A stretch of 64,000 nucleotides of DNA from Phycisphaerales bacterium (GCA_026982335.1 JALSHH010000018.1:1-64000), one strand, 5' to 3'; counted from the first letter of the stretch, positions 16,595 to 25,708 are shown. Made by a program: numbers and translations. The notes: generated from the letters alone by a model not told the origin.

Positions 16595-17260
16595 ATGGGA
16601 TCAACCAGAGTGACAGTACGATCACACACCAGCACAAGAACCAAGATTGTTTGGACTGCGCTCGGTGTTGGTATGTCCGTGGGTGTGGTTGCGCTTTCGA
16701 TTCTTGATCCTGGAGTATCTGGCGCTCGTGCTGGTGGAGTGAGCCTTTCGCCTTTGATGGGAATTTCGGGATCACTGGGAATGGATTCGATTTTCCAGAC
16801 GACAGCACCAATCAGGGAGTCCCGTTGGAATTCGATCGTGATTGTGCATTCGGGGACATCTTCGGGATCCGTAGCCGACATCGCTCAAGAGCACCGTGGG
16901 CTCGGATATGACGGACTTGGGTTCCACTTTGTCATCGGCAATGGCACCCGGATGGGGGATGGCGAGATCCATGTGGGATATCGCTGGATTGATCAGCGTG
17001 ATGGTGCCGAGCTCGTTGGTGTGCGTGATGGACTTTCATCAGCTGGGGTGATTGAGATTTGCCTCGTAGGCGATGGTGACCGGCGTCCGTTTACTGATGA
17101 ACAGCTCCATCGGCTTGCCCAAGTGGTTACAGCCTTAGCCCAGCGGCTTGATATCCCCCCTGAGAAGATCCATCTTCACAAAGACTTAGCCGGGACAACG
17201 AGTCCTGGACAGTATTTTCCCCAAGCCGAGTTCGAGCAGCTTCTTGCTTCGATGAGGTGA
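16595..17260 (+). CDS. Membrane-anchored amidase_2/PGRP-like protein with a replaced zinc ligand
   Basis: A 221-residue protein: a basic N terminus, one TM or signal-anchor helix at about 18-38, then an N-acetylmuramoyl-L-alanine amidase (type 2) domain at about 78-215. The first zinc histidine is H85 (VIVHSGTSS) and the second H195 (HLHKDLAGTTSPG). The third ligand, normally Cys eight residues after the second His, is S203. In PGRPs this Cys to Ser change is known to go with loss of amidase activity, so the protein may bind peptidoglycan without cutting it. Start: AAGGAG lies about 12 bases upstream; an in-frame TTG at 16511 is less likely. Confidence 0.75.
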   Translation: MGSTRVTVRSHTSTRTKIVWTALGVGMSVGVVALSILDPGVSGARAGGVSLSPLMGISGSLGMDSIFQTTAPIRESRWNSIVIVHSGTSSGSVADIAQEHRGLGYDGLGFHFVIGNGTRMGDGEIHVGYRWIDQRDGAELVGVRDGLSSAGVIEICLVGDGDRRPFTDEQLHRLAQVVTALAQRLDIPPEKIHLHKDLAGTTSPGQYFPQAEFEQLLASMR

Positions 17261-17611
17261 GTCTGTTCGACGACTTCCGTCTGAATTTTGCCAAATCGTC
17301 CGATCCTCCCCTGATTTTGTGCGTAGAGTCACCGGTCATCGAGGATGCTGTGAGCGCCCGTTCTCGCTTTGGGGGTGTTTGATCAAGATGGGTGTTCTGC
17401 GTTGATTATCTCCTGAAAAATACCAAAGTCTCTGTGTGTCGAGTCGGCCAATGGCGCACCGAGCGGATACGATCAGCACGCCGATAACCGTGATTGTGGC
17501 ACTTGTGGCTGGAATCCAAGGGAGAACTTGCCGAAATAGACCTTCAACACGATGCTTTGGGCATCCGTATTCAATGGGTGTGTTTCGGGAAATGTGAGAG
17601 CTTGACACAAG
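17261..17611. other. Intergenic region with no recognised gene
   Basis: About 350 bases between the amidase-like gene and the kinase gene. Open frames here are short or antisense to the kinase. I see no clear terminator, repeat or RNA motif. TTGACA occurs at 17602-17607, too close to the kinase ATG (17612) to act as its -35. Confidence 0.4.
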
Positions 17612-18496
17612 ATGACTGAACTGACGGCAGCATGGAAGAAGGGGGATACCGTTCAGGGGTACCGGGTGATGTCCGAAATCGGGCGAGGTGCTGCTTCGGT
17701 TATTTATCTTGTGCAAGATCCGAAAACAAAGCAGGTCTGGGCACTCAAGCATGTCGTCAAAAAAAATCCCAAAGAACAGCGATTCCTTGATCAGACCGAA
17801 GCCGAGTACAAAATCGCTTCTCAGCTCGATCACGAATCCATCCGCAAGATTCCGCGCATCATCAAAAAAGGTTCATTGCTTAAGACCAATGAGTTGTATT
17901 TGGTGATGGAGTTGGTCGACGGGGTATCGCTTCACGAAGAACAGCCTGATGATTTGGCAACGATGGTTGATATTTTTCGTCAGACGGCGTCAGCTTTGGC
18001 CCAGATGCACGATCGTGGATTTGTTCATGCAGATATGAAGCCTCACAATGTAATTGTGGGTGTTGATCTTGATGGGAACCATACAGCCAAACTGATTGAT
18101 CTCGGGCAAAGCTGCAAGATCGGGACGATCAAGAAGCGGATTCAAGGCACCCCGGACTACATTGCACCCGAGCAAGTCCATCGCCGAGCAATCACAGCCA
18201 AAACAGACATCTACAACTTTGGCGCGACAATGTACTGGGTACTCACCGGCAAGAACATCCCGACTGCGATGGGTACCAAGAGTGATTCGCTGATGAGCTC
18301 GCTCGATGATGCGCTGATTACCAAAGCGATACCGGTCAATGAGATTAATCCATTGGTTCCTGATCGGCTCAACGATCTGATCATGCAGTGTATCGAGATT
18401 AATCCAGACGATCGGGTTGAAGACATGCACATTGTGGCAGACAAGCTTGACCTGATCTTGGGCATCCTCCGAGCGCCATCAATACAGGCGGAATGA
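17612..18496 (+). CDS. Hanks-type Ser/Thr protein kinase
   Basis: A 294-residue soluble kinase without the usual membrane and sensor domains. The key elements are present: Gly-rich loop EIGRGAASV (22-30), ATP lysine K46 (WALKHV), catalytic loop HADMKPHN (139-146), Mg-binding D163 in a DLG variant of DFG, and the activation segment ending in APEQ (185-188). The HxD Arg is absent, being replaced by Ala (HAD). The neighbour 64 bases downstream is a metallophosphatase of the PP1/PPP type, so kinase and phosphatase may act on the same targets. Confidence 0.88.
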   Translation: MTELTAAWKKGDTVQGYRVMSEIGRGAASVIYLVQDPKTKQVWALKHVVKKNPKEQRFLDQTEAEYKIASQLDHESIRKIPRIIKKGSLLKTNELYLVMELVDGVSLHEEQPDDLATMVDIFRQTASALAQMHDRGFVHADMKPHNVIVGVDLDGNHTAKLIDLGQSCKIGTIKKRIQGTPDYIAPEQVHRRAITAKTDIYNFGATMYWVLTGKNIPTAMGTKSDSLMSSLDDALITKAIPVNEINPLVPDRLNDLIMQCIEINPDDRVEDMHIVADKLDLILGILRAPSIQAE

Positions 18497-18560
18497 TCCC
18501 GGCTCGATTTGACCATTCTTTGAAGCATATTTCCAACCGATACGCTACACTCTCGTTGCG

Positions 18561-19448
18561 ATGTATACGCTCGATCTCAAAGATATCGACGAAGTGGTGG
18601 ACGCGCTGCGCGCCGGGGCATCGGCGTGTCGCAACGCAACCTGTCGCCAAGGATCAATAGAGATCATCGAAGCACCCGGTAAACTCATTGCCACCGGCGA
18701 TACGCACGATCATCGGAAAAACTTCAAGGCCGTGCTCAGTGCTGCCGGGCTCGATGGCGAGTTTGGAGCGGAGGAAAAACACCTTACCCTCCACGAGATC
18801 ATCCATCCAGACTTGCCCGAATCACGAGAGCTGCCTTTGGATTTGTCCTATCGAGGTTTGACTCGGATTGCGTATTTCAAATCGCAGTACCCTGAGTTGG
18901 TCCATGTGCTTTTGGCCAATCATGAACTCGCCCAGGCGATCGGGTCAGGGATCATGAAAAATGGGGTCAAGGTTGTCGATGCCTTCAATGCTGGGGTGGA
19001 ATCAATCTTTGGCGATCAATCGCACCGTGTTCACGATGCAATCACCGACTTTGTGATGTCGATGCCTATTGCGTTGCGATGCCGATGTCCCCAAGGCGAT
19101 ATCCTGTGTGCGCACTCATTGCCTGGGCCGGCGTCGATGGGGCGGTTTGATCCTTCGATTTTGGATCGTGAGCTGACACCGGATGATTATCAGCCTCGGG
19201 TTGGCTCGGCGCACCTGATGGTTTGGGGGCGTGGGTATGACCATGACCAACTCGAAGATTTGACCGAACGGTGGGGGGTCAATCTGTTCATCCTTGGGCA
19301 CGAACACGCGCCCAATGGGTACGCGGTGATCGAACCTAATGCGGTGGTGCTCAATACGGATCACGCGCGGGCGGTGTATGTCGAGCTTGATCTTGAGGAT
19401 GAGCCGACGGTTGAGCGGTGCGTGAGCAAGATGGTGCATATTCGTTAG
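18561..19448 (+). CDS. Calcineurin-like metallophosphoesterase
   Basis: A 295-residue protein with the metal-binding motifs of the PPP/calcineurin fold: GDTHDH (about 48-53), LLANHELAQ (the GNHE block), HSLPGP and GHEHAPNGYAV near the C terminus. The middle GDxxDRG block is altered (LDLSYRGL). It may remove phosphate from proteins or from a small molecule. A TACACT box at 18546-18551 ends nine bases before the ATG, with no Shine-Dalgarno site. The location right after a Ser/Thr kinase suggests an opposing enzyme; this is inference from context. Confidence 0.8.
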   Translation: MYTLDLKDIDEVVDALRAGASACRNATCRQGSIEIIEAPGKLIATGDTHDHRKNFKAVLSAAGLDGEFGAEEKHLTLHEIIHPDLPESRELPLDLSYRGLTRIAYFKSQYPELVHVLLANHELAQAIGSGIMKNGVKVVDAFNAGVESIFGDQSHRVHDAITDFVMSMPIALRCRCPQGDILCAHSLPGPASMGRFDPSILDRELTPDDYQPRVGSAHLMVWGRGYDHDQLEDLTERWGVNLFILGHEHAPNGYAVIEPNAVVLNTDHARAVYVELDLEDEPTVERCVSKMVHIR

Positions 19449-19484
19449 AGCAACCGGCGAGCCGCCGTCAGGTAGGCTTGTAGC

Positions 19485-20504
19485 ATGGCATCTTCTCATA
19501 TATCCAAAGCCCCCATCTGCCCCAAGTGCGGGTACGATCAATCCGGCGAGATCGCCACTTGGGAAGACCAATGCCCGCTCGAAGGCAGGTGCCCTGAGTG
19601 TGGGCTTGAGTTTTCGTGGGCCAATGTGTTGGTTCCAAACTTGATTGATCTTCCTTGGTTCGTTGAACACGCCAAGACCAAACGCGAGATGCTTAGGCGG
19701 ACGATTCCGACGCTTTGGATGCTGATGATTCCCAATCGGTATTGGCATCGTGTCACGATGGAGACCGGGCGATCGCTCAGGCGGTATACGCTGTGGATTG
19801 TGTTGATGATGCTCGTTTTGCACATCGTGAGTTCGCTGGCTCTGCTGGCGGCGATTCATGGGCATACGCTGTCCTCCAATGCGTACTACACCCAATGGTT
19901 GAATGCAGGGAAAACGGAGGAGCGTCGAGCGATGATCCGTGATTGGATCATCGATACGAGTTTACTCGACTATTGGTGGCCGATTATTGGCGAAGCGGTG
20001 TTGCATCCTGCGGTTGCCCGTTCAATCAATACAGGAGAGATATCGGAAGTAGCGGGGATGTTCGCTATGGCGTGCGCGAGCATTTCAGCGACATGGTTTT
20101 TATTGTTCTGCATGTTCCCGGTGACCAGAGCACGCATGAAACTTCGAATGGTGCATGTTGCCCGCGCGATGGTGGTCGTGGGGTTGCTCCCGTTTCTGAT
20201 CTTCGAGTTGGCCAGGTTCGCCGCGGCGGCGATCTATGTCGGGGAGTATTGGGCACCATTGGCCAATGTAGAAATGGTGATCAACTTGGTGATTCTATTG
20301 CTCATCGTCTGGATGTTTGTCTGGGTGCAGTGGTTCTGGATCAGCGCCGTGTGGATCGGATGGAAGGTGAAGGCGCGGTGGTTCGAGATGATTCTGGTGA
20401 CGACGGCCTCGTTCTTAGGGATTGTTTCTACAGGAATTATTCACTCGATACTCCTGCACATTGGCGAGGCGATCAATGCCATTGCGACATGGGCGGGGAT
20501 TTAG
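19485..20504 (+). CDS. Membrane protein with N-terminal zinc-ribbon-like motif
   Basis: A 339-residue protein. The first ~45 residues hold CPKCGYDQSG and RCPECGLEFSW, a zinc-ribbon pattern. The rest has about five or six hydrophobic helices from residue ~105 on. It is the same class as 377-1198 but with the ribbon at the other end. Such proteins are frequent in Planctomycetota and have no known function. A TAGGCT box lies six bases before the ATG. Confidence 0.7.
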   Translation: MASSHISKAPICPKCGYDQSGEIATWEDQCPLEGRCPECGLEFSWANVLVPNLIDLPWFVEHAKTKREMLRRTIPTLWMLMIPNRYWHRVTMETGRSLRRYTLWIVLMMLVLHIVSSLALLAAIHGHTLSSNAYYTQWLNAGKTEERRAMIRDWIIDTSLLDYWWPIIGEAVLHPAVARSINTGEISEVAGMFAMACASISATWFLLFCMFPVTRARMKLRMVHVARAMVVVGLLPFLIFELARFAAAAIYVGEYWAPLANVEMVINLVILLLIVWMFVWVQWFWISAVWIGWKVKARWFEMILVTTASFLGIVSTGIIHSILLHIGEAINAIATWAGI

Positions 20505-20535
20505 AGATTGATCGCTGACGGGTATACCATTGCCC

Positions 20536-21846
20536 ATGAGCACATCCACCACCCAAACCCCCGCCAAAGCCATCGACCATGCCATCATCGACACCATCGC
20601 CGCGACTGATCCCCAGGTCGCCGAGCTTGTCCGCGCTGAAGCCCAGCGGCAGGAATATACGATCGAATTGATTGCTTCAGAGAATCATGCCTCGCCAGCC
20701 GTCACGGTGGCGGCGGGGACTTGCATGACCAATAAGTATGCTGAGGGGTATCCCGGGCGGCGGTACTACGGTGGGTGTGCGCATCACGATCAAGTCGAAC
20801 AGCTCGCACGCGATCGGGCCAAGAAACTCTTTGGATGTAAGTTCGCCAATGTTCAGCCTCATTCTGGAGCGCAGGCGAACACGGCTGCGTTTATGGCGAT
20901 GATGGAACCGGGCGACACTTTCTTGTCACTGGTCCTCAAAGATGGCGGGCATCTCTCGCACGGGATGTCCCTCAACTTCAGCGGCATCTTCTACAAACCC
21001 GTCCATTACGCGTTGCACTACGACAAAAAACATCCCCAGCATGAGCAGATTGATTACGGTTCGGTGCTTGCTGCAGCCAAGGAATACAAGCCCAAGATGA
21101 TCCTCTGTGGGTACTCTGCCTACCCGCGCCAGATCAACTTCGCCAAGTTTCGTGAAATTGCCGATGAAGTGGGCGCGACGCTGATGGCTGACATCGCGCA
21201 TATTGCCGGTTTGGTCGCCGCGGGCGAGCATCCTTCGCCGTTCCCTCATGCGCATATCGTCACGACGACGACGCATAAATCCCTGCGAGGCCCACGCGGC
21301 GGGTTGATTATGACCAACGATGAGGATTTGAACAAACTCATCAACCGCAATGTGTTTCCGGGTGTGCAGGGTGGCCCTTTGATGCACATGATCACCGCCA
21401 AGGCCGTCGCGTTTGGTGAGGCACTCAAGCCTGAGTTCAAAGCCTACCAACAGCAGGTCATCAAGAATGCCCAGGCGCTCGCAGCCGCGATGACCGCGCA
21501 TGGATTCCGCATCACCAGTGACGGCACTGACAATCACCTGATGCTCGTGGACTTGACGGTGAAGGACTCCGAACTCACCGGCAAGGAGGCCGAGAAATGG
21601 CTTGAAGATGCCGGGTTGATTACGAACAAGAACGGGATCCCTGATGATCCACGCTCGCCGATGATTACTTCAGGGTTGCGCCTGGGTACGCCGGCGACGA
21701 CCACGCGCGGGTTCAAAGAAGCCGAGATGGCGACCATCGCCGAGTGGATCAACCGCGTGATCGAATCCAAGGGCGACGAGGCGACGATCAACACGGTTCG
21801 CACCCAAGTCAAATCACTCTGCGAGCGTTTCCCGTTGTGTCATTGA
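20536..21846 (+). CDS. glyA: Serine hydroxymethyltransferase
   Basis: GlyA converts serine and tetrahydrofolate to glycine and 5,10-methylene-THF using PLP. The 436-residue protein has the family marks [28 protein letters not shown] and the PLP-lysine motif [14 protein letters not shown] (Lys near 247). Start ATG 20536; the frame's earlier TTG two codons upstream is not needed. TACCAT ends five bases before the ATG. Its 3' end overlaps the convergent small gene by 7 bp. Confidence 0.95.
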   Translation: MSTSTTQTPAKAIDHAIIDTIAATDPQVAELVRAEAQRQEYTIELIASENHASPAVTVAAGTCMTNKYAEGYPGRRYYGGCAHHDQVEQLARDRAKKLFGCKFANVQPHSGAQANTAAFMAMMEPGDTFLSLVLKDGGHLSHGMSLNFSGIFYKPVHYALHYDKKHPQHEQIDYGSVLAAAKEYKPKMILCGYSAYPRQINFAKFREIADEVGATLMADIAHIAGLVAAGEHPSPFPHAHIVTTTTHKSLRGPRGGLIMTNDEDLNKLINRNVFPGVQGGPLMHMITAKAVAFGEALKPEFKAYQQQVIKNAQALAAAMTAHGFRITSDGTDNHLMLVDLTVKDSELTGKEAEKWLEDAGLITNKNGIPDDPRSPMITSGLRLGTPATTTRGFKEAEMATIAEWINRVIESKGDEATINTVRTQVKSLCERFPLCH

Positions 21847-22172
21847 GGCAGTGCCCGGCTCTTGCGGCTTTCATCGATGTTGATATCACCCCAATTAAAA
21901 TACCCTGCGGCCGATCGTTCGCCCTTGGGGATGCGAAGATAGGTCATTGTGCCATCTTGGTGGAGTCTGAATATCCGTTCGGCGGTGCCTGCGAAGCCGA
22001 CGACGGCTTTGGGATCGGCAGCAGCGGATTGATTGCCCATGCCCCCGATCAAGATCCCGCCAAGCAGGGCGATCGAAGCGATCGCCGCGAGCCTCCATCG
22101 GGCGGAGGAGCGTTCGAGGGCCATAAGACGGTCGTTGATCGTGGGTTCGGTAGTGGATGGTGTGTTCATCAT
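21840..22172 (-). CDS. Small single-pass membrane protein, unknown function
   Basis: A 110-residue protein: a polar N terminus, one hydrophobic segment at about 28-50 ([18 protein letters not shown]), then a short domain with [22 protein letters not shown] that looks like one beta repeat. It may be an anchor or signal-anchor protein facing the periplasm. No family recognised. It converges on glyA and overlaps its last codons. Confidence 0.6.
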   Translation of the reverse strand: MMNTPSTTEPTINDRLMALERSSARWRLAAIASIALLGGILIGGMGNQSAAADPKAVVGFAGTAERIFRLHQDGTMTYLRIPKGERSAAGYFNWGDINIDESRKSRALPQ

Positions 22173-22271
22173 GTCAGTATGACCGCAATTGAGTACCGGC
22201 GCTGACAGGGAAAGGAAGATTTCTTCAAGAAGTCCCTTCGGTGGTCCGGCTGGTCGATCCGGGCCACCGAG

Positions 22272-23228
22272 TTATTCCAGCATCTCCACCGAAGCTGACT
22301 TCATCTCACGATGCCCGCGCAGCATATCCCACGAATAGATCGTGATCGCAACCCAGATAATCACAAACGATGCAAACTTCAAAGGCGTGAACGATTCGCC
22401 AAAGGCGATGAACGAGAGCAACAACTGACCCGTGGGCGCACTGTATTGGAGCAATCCGACGGTACTCAAGGGCAGCAGCCGAACCGCGTTGGTAAAACAC
22501 ACCATCGGGATAATCGTGACGATCCCACCGAGCAGCATGACGCCCACGAGCCACAACGGGGTTGAGTCGTGGAGGATGATCGCAGCGTTTTTCTGAGACA
22601 ACCAGATCATCAACCCGATCCCCAAAGGCATCAAGAACATCATCTCAAAGGTCAATCCGACCGTCGCGCTGACTTTCACATTCTTGCGCAAAAGCCCATA
22701 CAACCCAAAGCTCGTCGGAAGGACCAAGGCGATCCATGGGAAACCCAGAGAGTTGGCAGCGGTAAGCTCGGCATAACCCATCACCACGACCGCGACGCCC
22801 GCGAGTGCCACAGCGACCCATTGAATTCGGCTCATGCGCTCGCCAAGAAAAAAGAATCCAAGAGCGATCGAAAACAACGGATTGATGTAGTACCCCATCG
22901 CAGCATGGCTCATCCGATCTGTCGCAACGGCATAGATAAAGAAAAACCAGTTGAAGAAGATCAACCCCGTCGAAGGGATGAGGTATTTGAGCGTGTTCCA
23001 AGTGGTGAGTGCTTTGCGAAACTCGCCGAGTTGTTTCGAAAAGGCGAGGATCACCAGCAATACCGGGAATCCAAAGAGAATCCGCTCAGCAAAGGCTTCG
23101 AGCGGCGGGGCGTCGTAGTAGCTCAGGAGTTTGAAGTAGCTGGGCAGAAAAAACGCCCACCACCCAAACGCCCCCATCGCATACGCAAACCCTTTGGCCT
23201 TATGCGGGTATTGGGTGTTCTGGTGCAT
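22272..23228 (-). CDS. rarD: RarD-like EamA/DMT-superfamily transporter
   Basis: A 318-residue protein with ten hydrophobic helices. The RarD signatures are clear: AYAMGAFGWWAFFLPSYFK at the start, FNWFFFIYAVATDRMSHAAM, GYYINPLFSIALGFFFLGE and RIQWVAVALAGVAVV. RarD proteins are drug/metabolite exporters with poorly known substrates. Start MHQNTQYPHK at 23228; the ~49 in-frame codons further upstream are low-complexity Ser/Leu/Pro translated from a repeat arm and are not coding. TACCAT (minus strand, 23236-23241) ends seven bases before this ATG. Confidence 0.87.
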   Translation of the reverse strand: MHQNTQYPHKAKGFAYAMGAFGWWAFFLPSYFKLLSYYDAPPLEAFAERILFGFPVLLVILAFSKQLGEFRKALTTWNTLKYLIPSTGLIFFNWFFFIYAVATDRMSHAAMGYYINPLFSIALGFFFLGERMSRIQWVAVALAGVAVVVMGYAELTAANSLGFPWIALVLPTSFGLYGLLRKNVKVSATVGLTFEMMFLMPLGIGLMIWLSQKNAAIILHDSTPLWLVGVMLLGGIVTIIPMVCFTNAVRLLPLSTVGLLQYSAPTGQLLLSFIAFGESFTPLKFASFVIIWVAITIYSWDMLRGHREMKSASVEMLE

Positions 23229-23277
23229 CGGGGCAATGGTATGCGCTGGGGAGAGGGGGAGAGGGAGAAGAGTTTGC

Positions 23278-23350
23278 CACAGAGTACGCAGAGAGAAAGA
23301 GAGAGGGAGGTGGAGAAAGAGAGAAGAGGAGGAAGGGGAGAGGATAGTAT
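23278..23350. repeat. Left inverted arm: CACAGAG motif plus polypurine tract
   Basis: The CCACAGAG/GCAGAG core is followed by about 55 nearly pure purines (GAGA, GGAGG, AAGGGG). The tract ends in TAGTAT, six bases before the cassette gene's ATG, so the arm also supplies its promoter or ribosome-binding region. Confidence 0.6.
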
Positions 23351-23356
23351 GGAGTG

Positions 23357-23854
23357 ATGAAGTTGAATCATTCAATTGTCTGGGTCTGGGTGGTCTTGAT
23401 ACTTTCAGTTTCTGTTGCTCAGGCGGGTCCAGCCGATCAATGGCGTGATCGGCGCGGAGATTTCCGGGCAGTACTCGTCGAGCAAGGGCATGATCGCTGG
23501 TGTGACTGGGCGAGACTCTCTGTCTACATCATGATGTCATACACCGCAGCCAAGAACGAAGGTGCCCGAAGAGAGTGGTCAGCGGGACAAATCAATGCCC
23601 TTCGCCATGCGTTGTGGCAATACCAACTATCGCACGCCTTTGGCGTCCAAACCGCCCAAGCCCTAGGCGATCAGCAAGAACGATACTCAACTGATCTCAA
23701 AGACTCCGCCATCGATCAGCACAACAACCAAGCCGCCAGAGCTTTGTACATCACCAACAAGCAGGCCCAGATCCCGCTCGATCAAGCCATCCGAGCCATT
23801 GTGCACTCCATCAATACTCAAGACGCCCAGTTCATCACCAACCCAAACCCATAA
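23357..23854 (+). CDS. Exported protein with DUF6973-like domain, unknown function
   Basis: A 165-residue protein with a signal peptide (about residues 1-23, ending SVAQAGPA). The mature part has NALRHALWQYQLSHAFG and, after a spacer, AIDQHNNQAARAL, the His/Asn-rich pattern that I associate with the DUF6973 family of small extracellular bacterial proteins. His, Asp and Asn in these two blocks could be catalytic or metal-binding; this is inference. It sits alone inside the inverted-repeat cassette between rarD and rimO. ATG 23357 is preferred over the GTG one codon before it. Confidence 0.65.
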   Translation: MKLNHSIVWVWVVLILSVSVAQAGPADQWRDRRGDFRAVLVEQGHDRWCDWARLSVYIMMSYTAAKNEGARREWSAGQINALRHALWQYQLSHAFGVQTAQALGDQQERYSTDLKDSAIDQHNNQAARALYITNKQAQIPLDQAIRAIVHSINTQDAQFITNPNP

Positions 23855-23958
23855 CTCCCCTCCCCCTCTTCTCCTTTTCTTCTCCTCTTCCACATTCCTA
23901 TTCTTCCTCTGCCTTTCTTCTCTGTGTGCTTTGCGTGCTCTGTGGTGAAATCCCCTCC
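23855..23958. repeat. Right inverted arm: polypyrimidine tract plus CTCTGTGG motif
   Basis: CT-rich sequence (CTCCCCTCCCCCTCTTCTCC and on) leads to TCTCTGTGTGC and CTTTGCGTGCTCTGTGG. Read on the other strand it matches the left arm's order of motifs: core first, then purines. It begins at the stop codon of the cassette gene and ends about 20 bases before rimO. Confidence 0.6.
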
Positions 23959-23979
23959 CCCGGCATATCATCCACTCCA

Positions 23980-25662
23980 ATGCCCACCGACCCTTCCACC
24001 ATCAAAACCATCTCCTTCGTGAGCCTGGGTTGCCCCAAGAACCTTGTCGATTCCGAGAAGATGCTCGGGCTTCTGGCAGCCGACGGACTCATGCCGGTGT
24101 CGGCGGAGTTCATCGAAGATCAAGAGCATGACGATCTCTCGCTCTCAGGCTCCGAGCAGGACGCATCGGCAACCGATGGGCGAGTCACGCCCGCCGACGC
24201 GGTGGTGATTAATACCTGCGGGTTCTTGGAGGCCTCCAAGCAAGAATCGCTCGGCGTGATCGCCGAAGCGGTCAAACTCAAAGAGCAAGGCAAGATCAAA
24301 CGCGTCGTCGTCGCCGGGTGCTTGGTGCAACGGCATCGAGCCAAGATGTTCGATTGGGCGCCGGGGATTGATTCGATGGTGGGGGTGTTTGATCGTGAGC
24401 ACATCATCGAAGCGGTGCGAGGCGTCAAGTCCGATCGTGAGACACTCGAAGAGGTACCCAAATACTGGATCAACGCCAATGCGATCACCAGCGCGGAATC
24501 CCAAGGCATGCAAACCGTCGGCCTGACCGTCGCGGGAAACGACGGCAAAGGCATCGGGTATTTCGAATCTGACAATGCTCGGCTTCGATTGACGCCAAGG
24601 CACTATTCGTATCTGCGGATTTCCGAAGGGTGCAATCAGAACTGCGCCTTCTGCACCATCCCCTCAATCCGAGGCAAGATGCGATCCAAACCCGAAGATC
24701 GCATCATCGAAGAAGCCCGCGAACTCATGCGCGATGGCGTCTTCGAGATGCTCATGATCGGACAAGACACGACAAGTTATGGTGACGATATCGGCGTTGG
24801 TTTATCGCAGGTCAAAGGCAGCGACAAGTTCCGCGCCGGGTTGCCAAAGCTGCTTCGATCGCTCTCTGACACGATGAGCGAAGAGATCGGCAAGGGCTGG
24901 CTTCGGATGATGTACGCCTACCCAACCTATTTCAGTGACGAGATCATTGATGCCTTTGCCGAGGTTGCCGATCGGGGGAATCTGCTGCCCTATCTCGATA
25001 TCCCGCTCCAGCATGGGTCGGATCGGGTGCTTGAACTGATGCGCCGCAATGTGACGAGCGCTCATCAGACCGAGTTGTGCCACAAACTCCGCGAACGGAT
25101 TCCGGGCATGGCGATCCGCACGACCTTCATCACCGGGTTCCCCGGCGAGACCGACAGCGATCACCAACAACTCTTGGAGTTCATCGAAGAGGTCCAGTTC
25201 GATGCGGTCGGGTGTTTCCAGTATTCCCAAGAACCCGGCACGGCGGCGGGGCGGATGGAGGATGATCCCAAACTCGCGGTGCCCAAAGAAATCAAACAGC
25301 AGCGCCACGATGAGATCATGGCCTTGCAACAGCAGATTGCTTTCGACCAAGCCGAGTTCATTGCAAGCCAGTTCGATCCAGCCAAGCCGACCGAGACCGG
25401 TGCCCAGTTTGATGTCTTGATCGACCAATCGACGGGGAATCAAGTCGAAGTCACGGCGGGTGTCTCGGATGGTGGTACGCTTTACGCTGGCAGAACCTAC
25501 TTCCAGGCGCCGCAAATTGATGCGTGCACGCATGTCATCGCCAAGAACACACTCTCGCCGGGCGAGTTGGTGCGTTGTACGATCATGGCCAGCGAAGGGT
25601 ACGACCTGATCGCCCGTCCGGTTGAGGAACTGGATCGCAAAGTTTCTTTGCAGATTCTTTGA
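23980..25662 (+). CDS. rimO: Ribosomal protein uS12 methylthiotransferase
   Basis: RimO adds a methylthio group to an Asp of ribosomal protein S12. It has two Fe-S clusters: the N-terminal one on C18 (SLGCPKNLVDSE), C80 (INTCGFLEAS) and C114 (VAGCLVQR), and the radical-SAM one on C218, C222, C225 (SEGCNQNCAFCTIP). A TRAM domain ends the protein. At 560 residues it is about 120 longer than E. coli RimO; the extra parts are acidic insertions at about 44-70 and 160-205. Start MPTDPSTIKT; upstream codons come from the repeat arm. TATCAT ends eight bases before the ATG. Confidence 0.93.
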   Translation: MPTDPSTIKTISFVSLGCPKNLVDSEKMLGLLAADGLMPVSAEFIEDQEHDDLSLSGSEQDASATDGRVTPADAVVINTCGFLEASKQESLGVIAEAVKLKEQGKIKRVVVAGCLVQRHRAKMFDWAPGIDSMVGVFDREHIIEAVRGVKSDRETLEEVPKYWINANAITSAESQGMQTVGLTVAGNDGKGIGYFESDNARLRLTPRHYSYLRISEGCNQNCAFCTIPSIRGKMRSKPEDRIIEEARELMRDGVFEMLMIGQDTTSYGDDIGVGLSQVKGSDKFRAGLPKLLRSLSDTMSEEIGKGWLRMMYAYPTYFSDEIIDAFAEVADRGNLLPYLDIPLQHGSDRVLELMRRNVTSAHQTELCHKLRERIPGMAIRTTFITGFPGETDSDHQQLLEFIEEVQFDAVGCFQYSQEPGTAAGRMEDDPKLAVPKEIKQQRHDEIMALQQQIAFDQAEFIASQFDPAKPTETGAQFDVLIDQSTGNQVEVTAGVSDGGTLYAGRTYFQAPQIDACTHVIAKNTLSPGELVRCTIMASEGYDLIARPVEELDRKVSLQIL

Positions 25663-25708
25663 AGCGGTATGTTGTTGAAAATGGTGTAGATGCGTGGTTT
25701 TTCAAGCC

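Larger units (their letters stand above)
23249..23958. mobile_element. Candidate repeat-flanked single-gene cassette
   Basis: The gene at 23357-23854 lies between two arms with inverted sequence. Left (23249-23350): CCACAGAGTACGCAGAG (23278-23294), then a polypurine run rich in GAGA/GGAGG. Right (23855-23958): a polypyrimidine run, then CTTTGCGTGCTCTGTGG (23929-23945). The two 17-nt cores are complementary at 15 of 17 positions. The same plan is seen at 52877-53447. No transposase and no target duplication are visible, so 'mobile' is inference. Confidence 0.45.
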
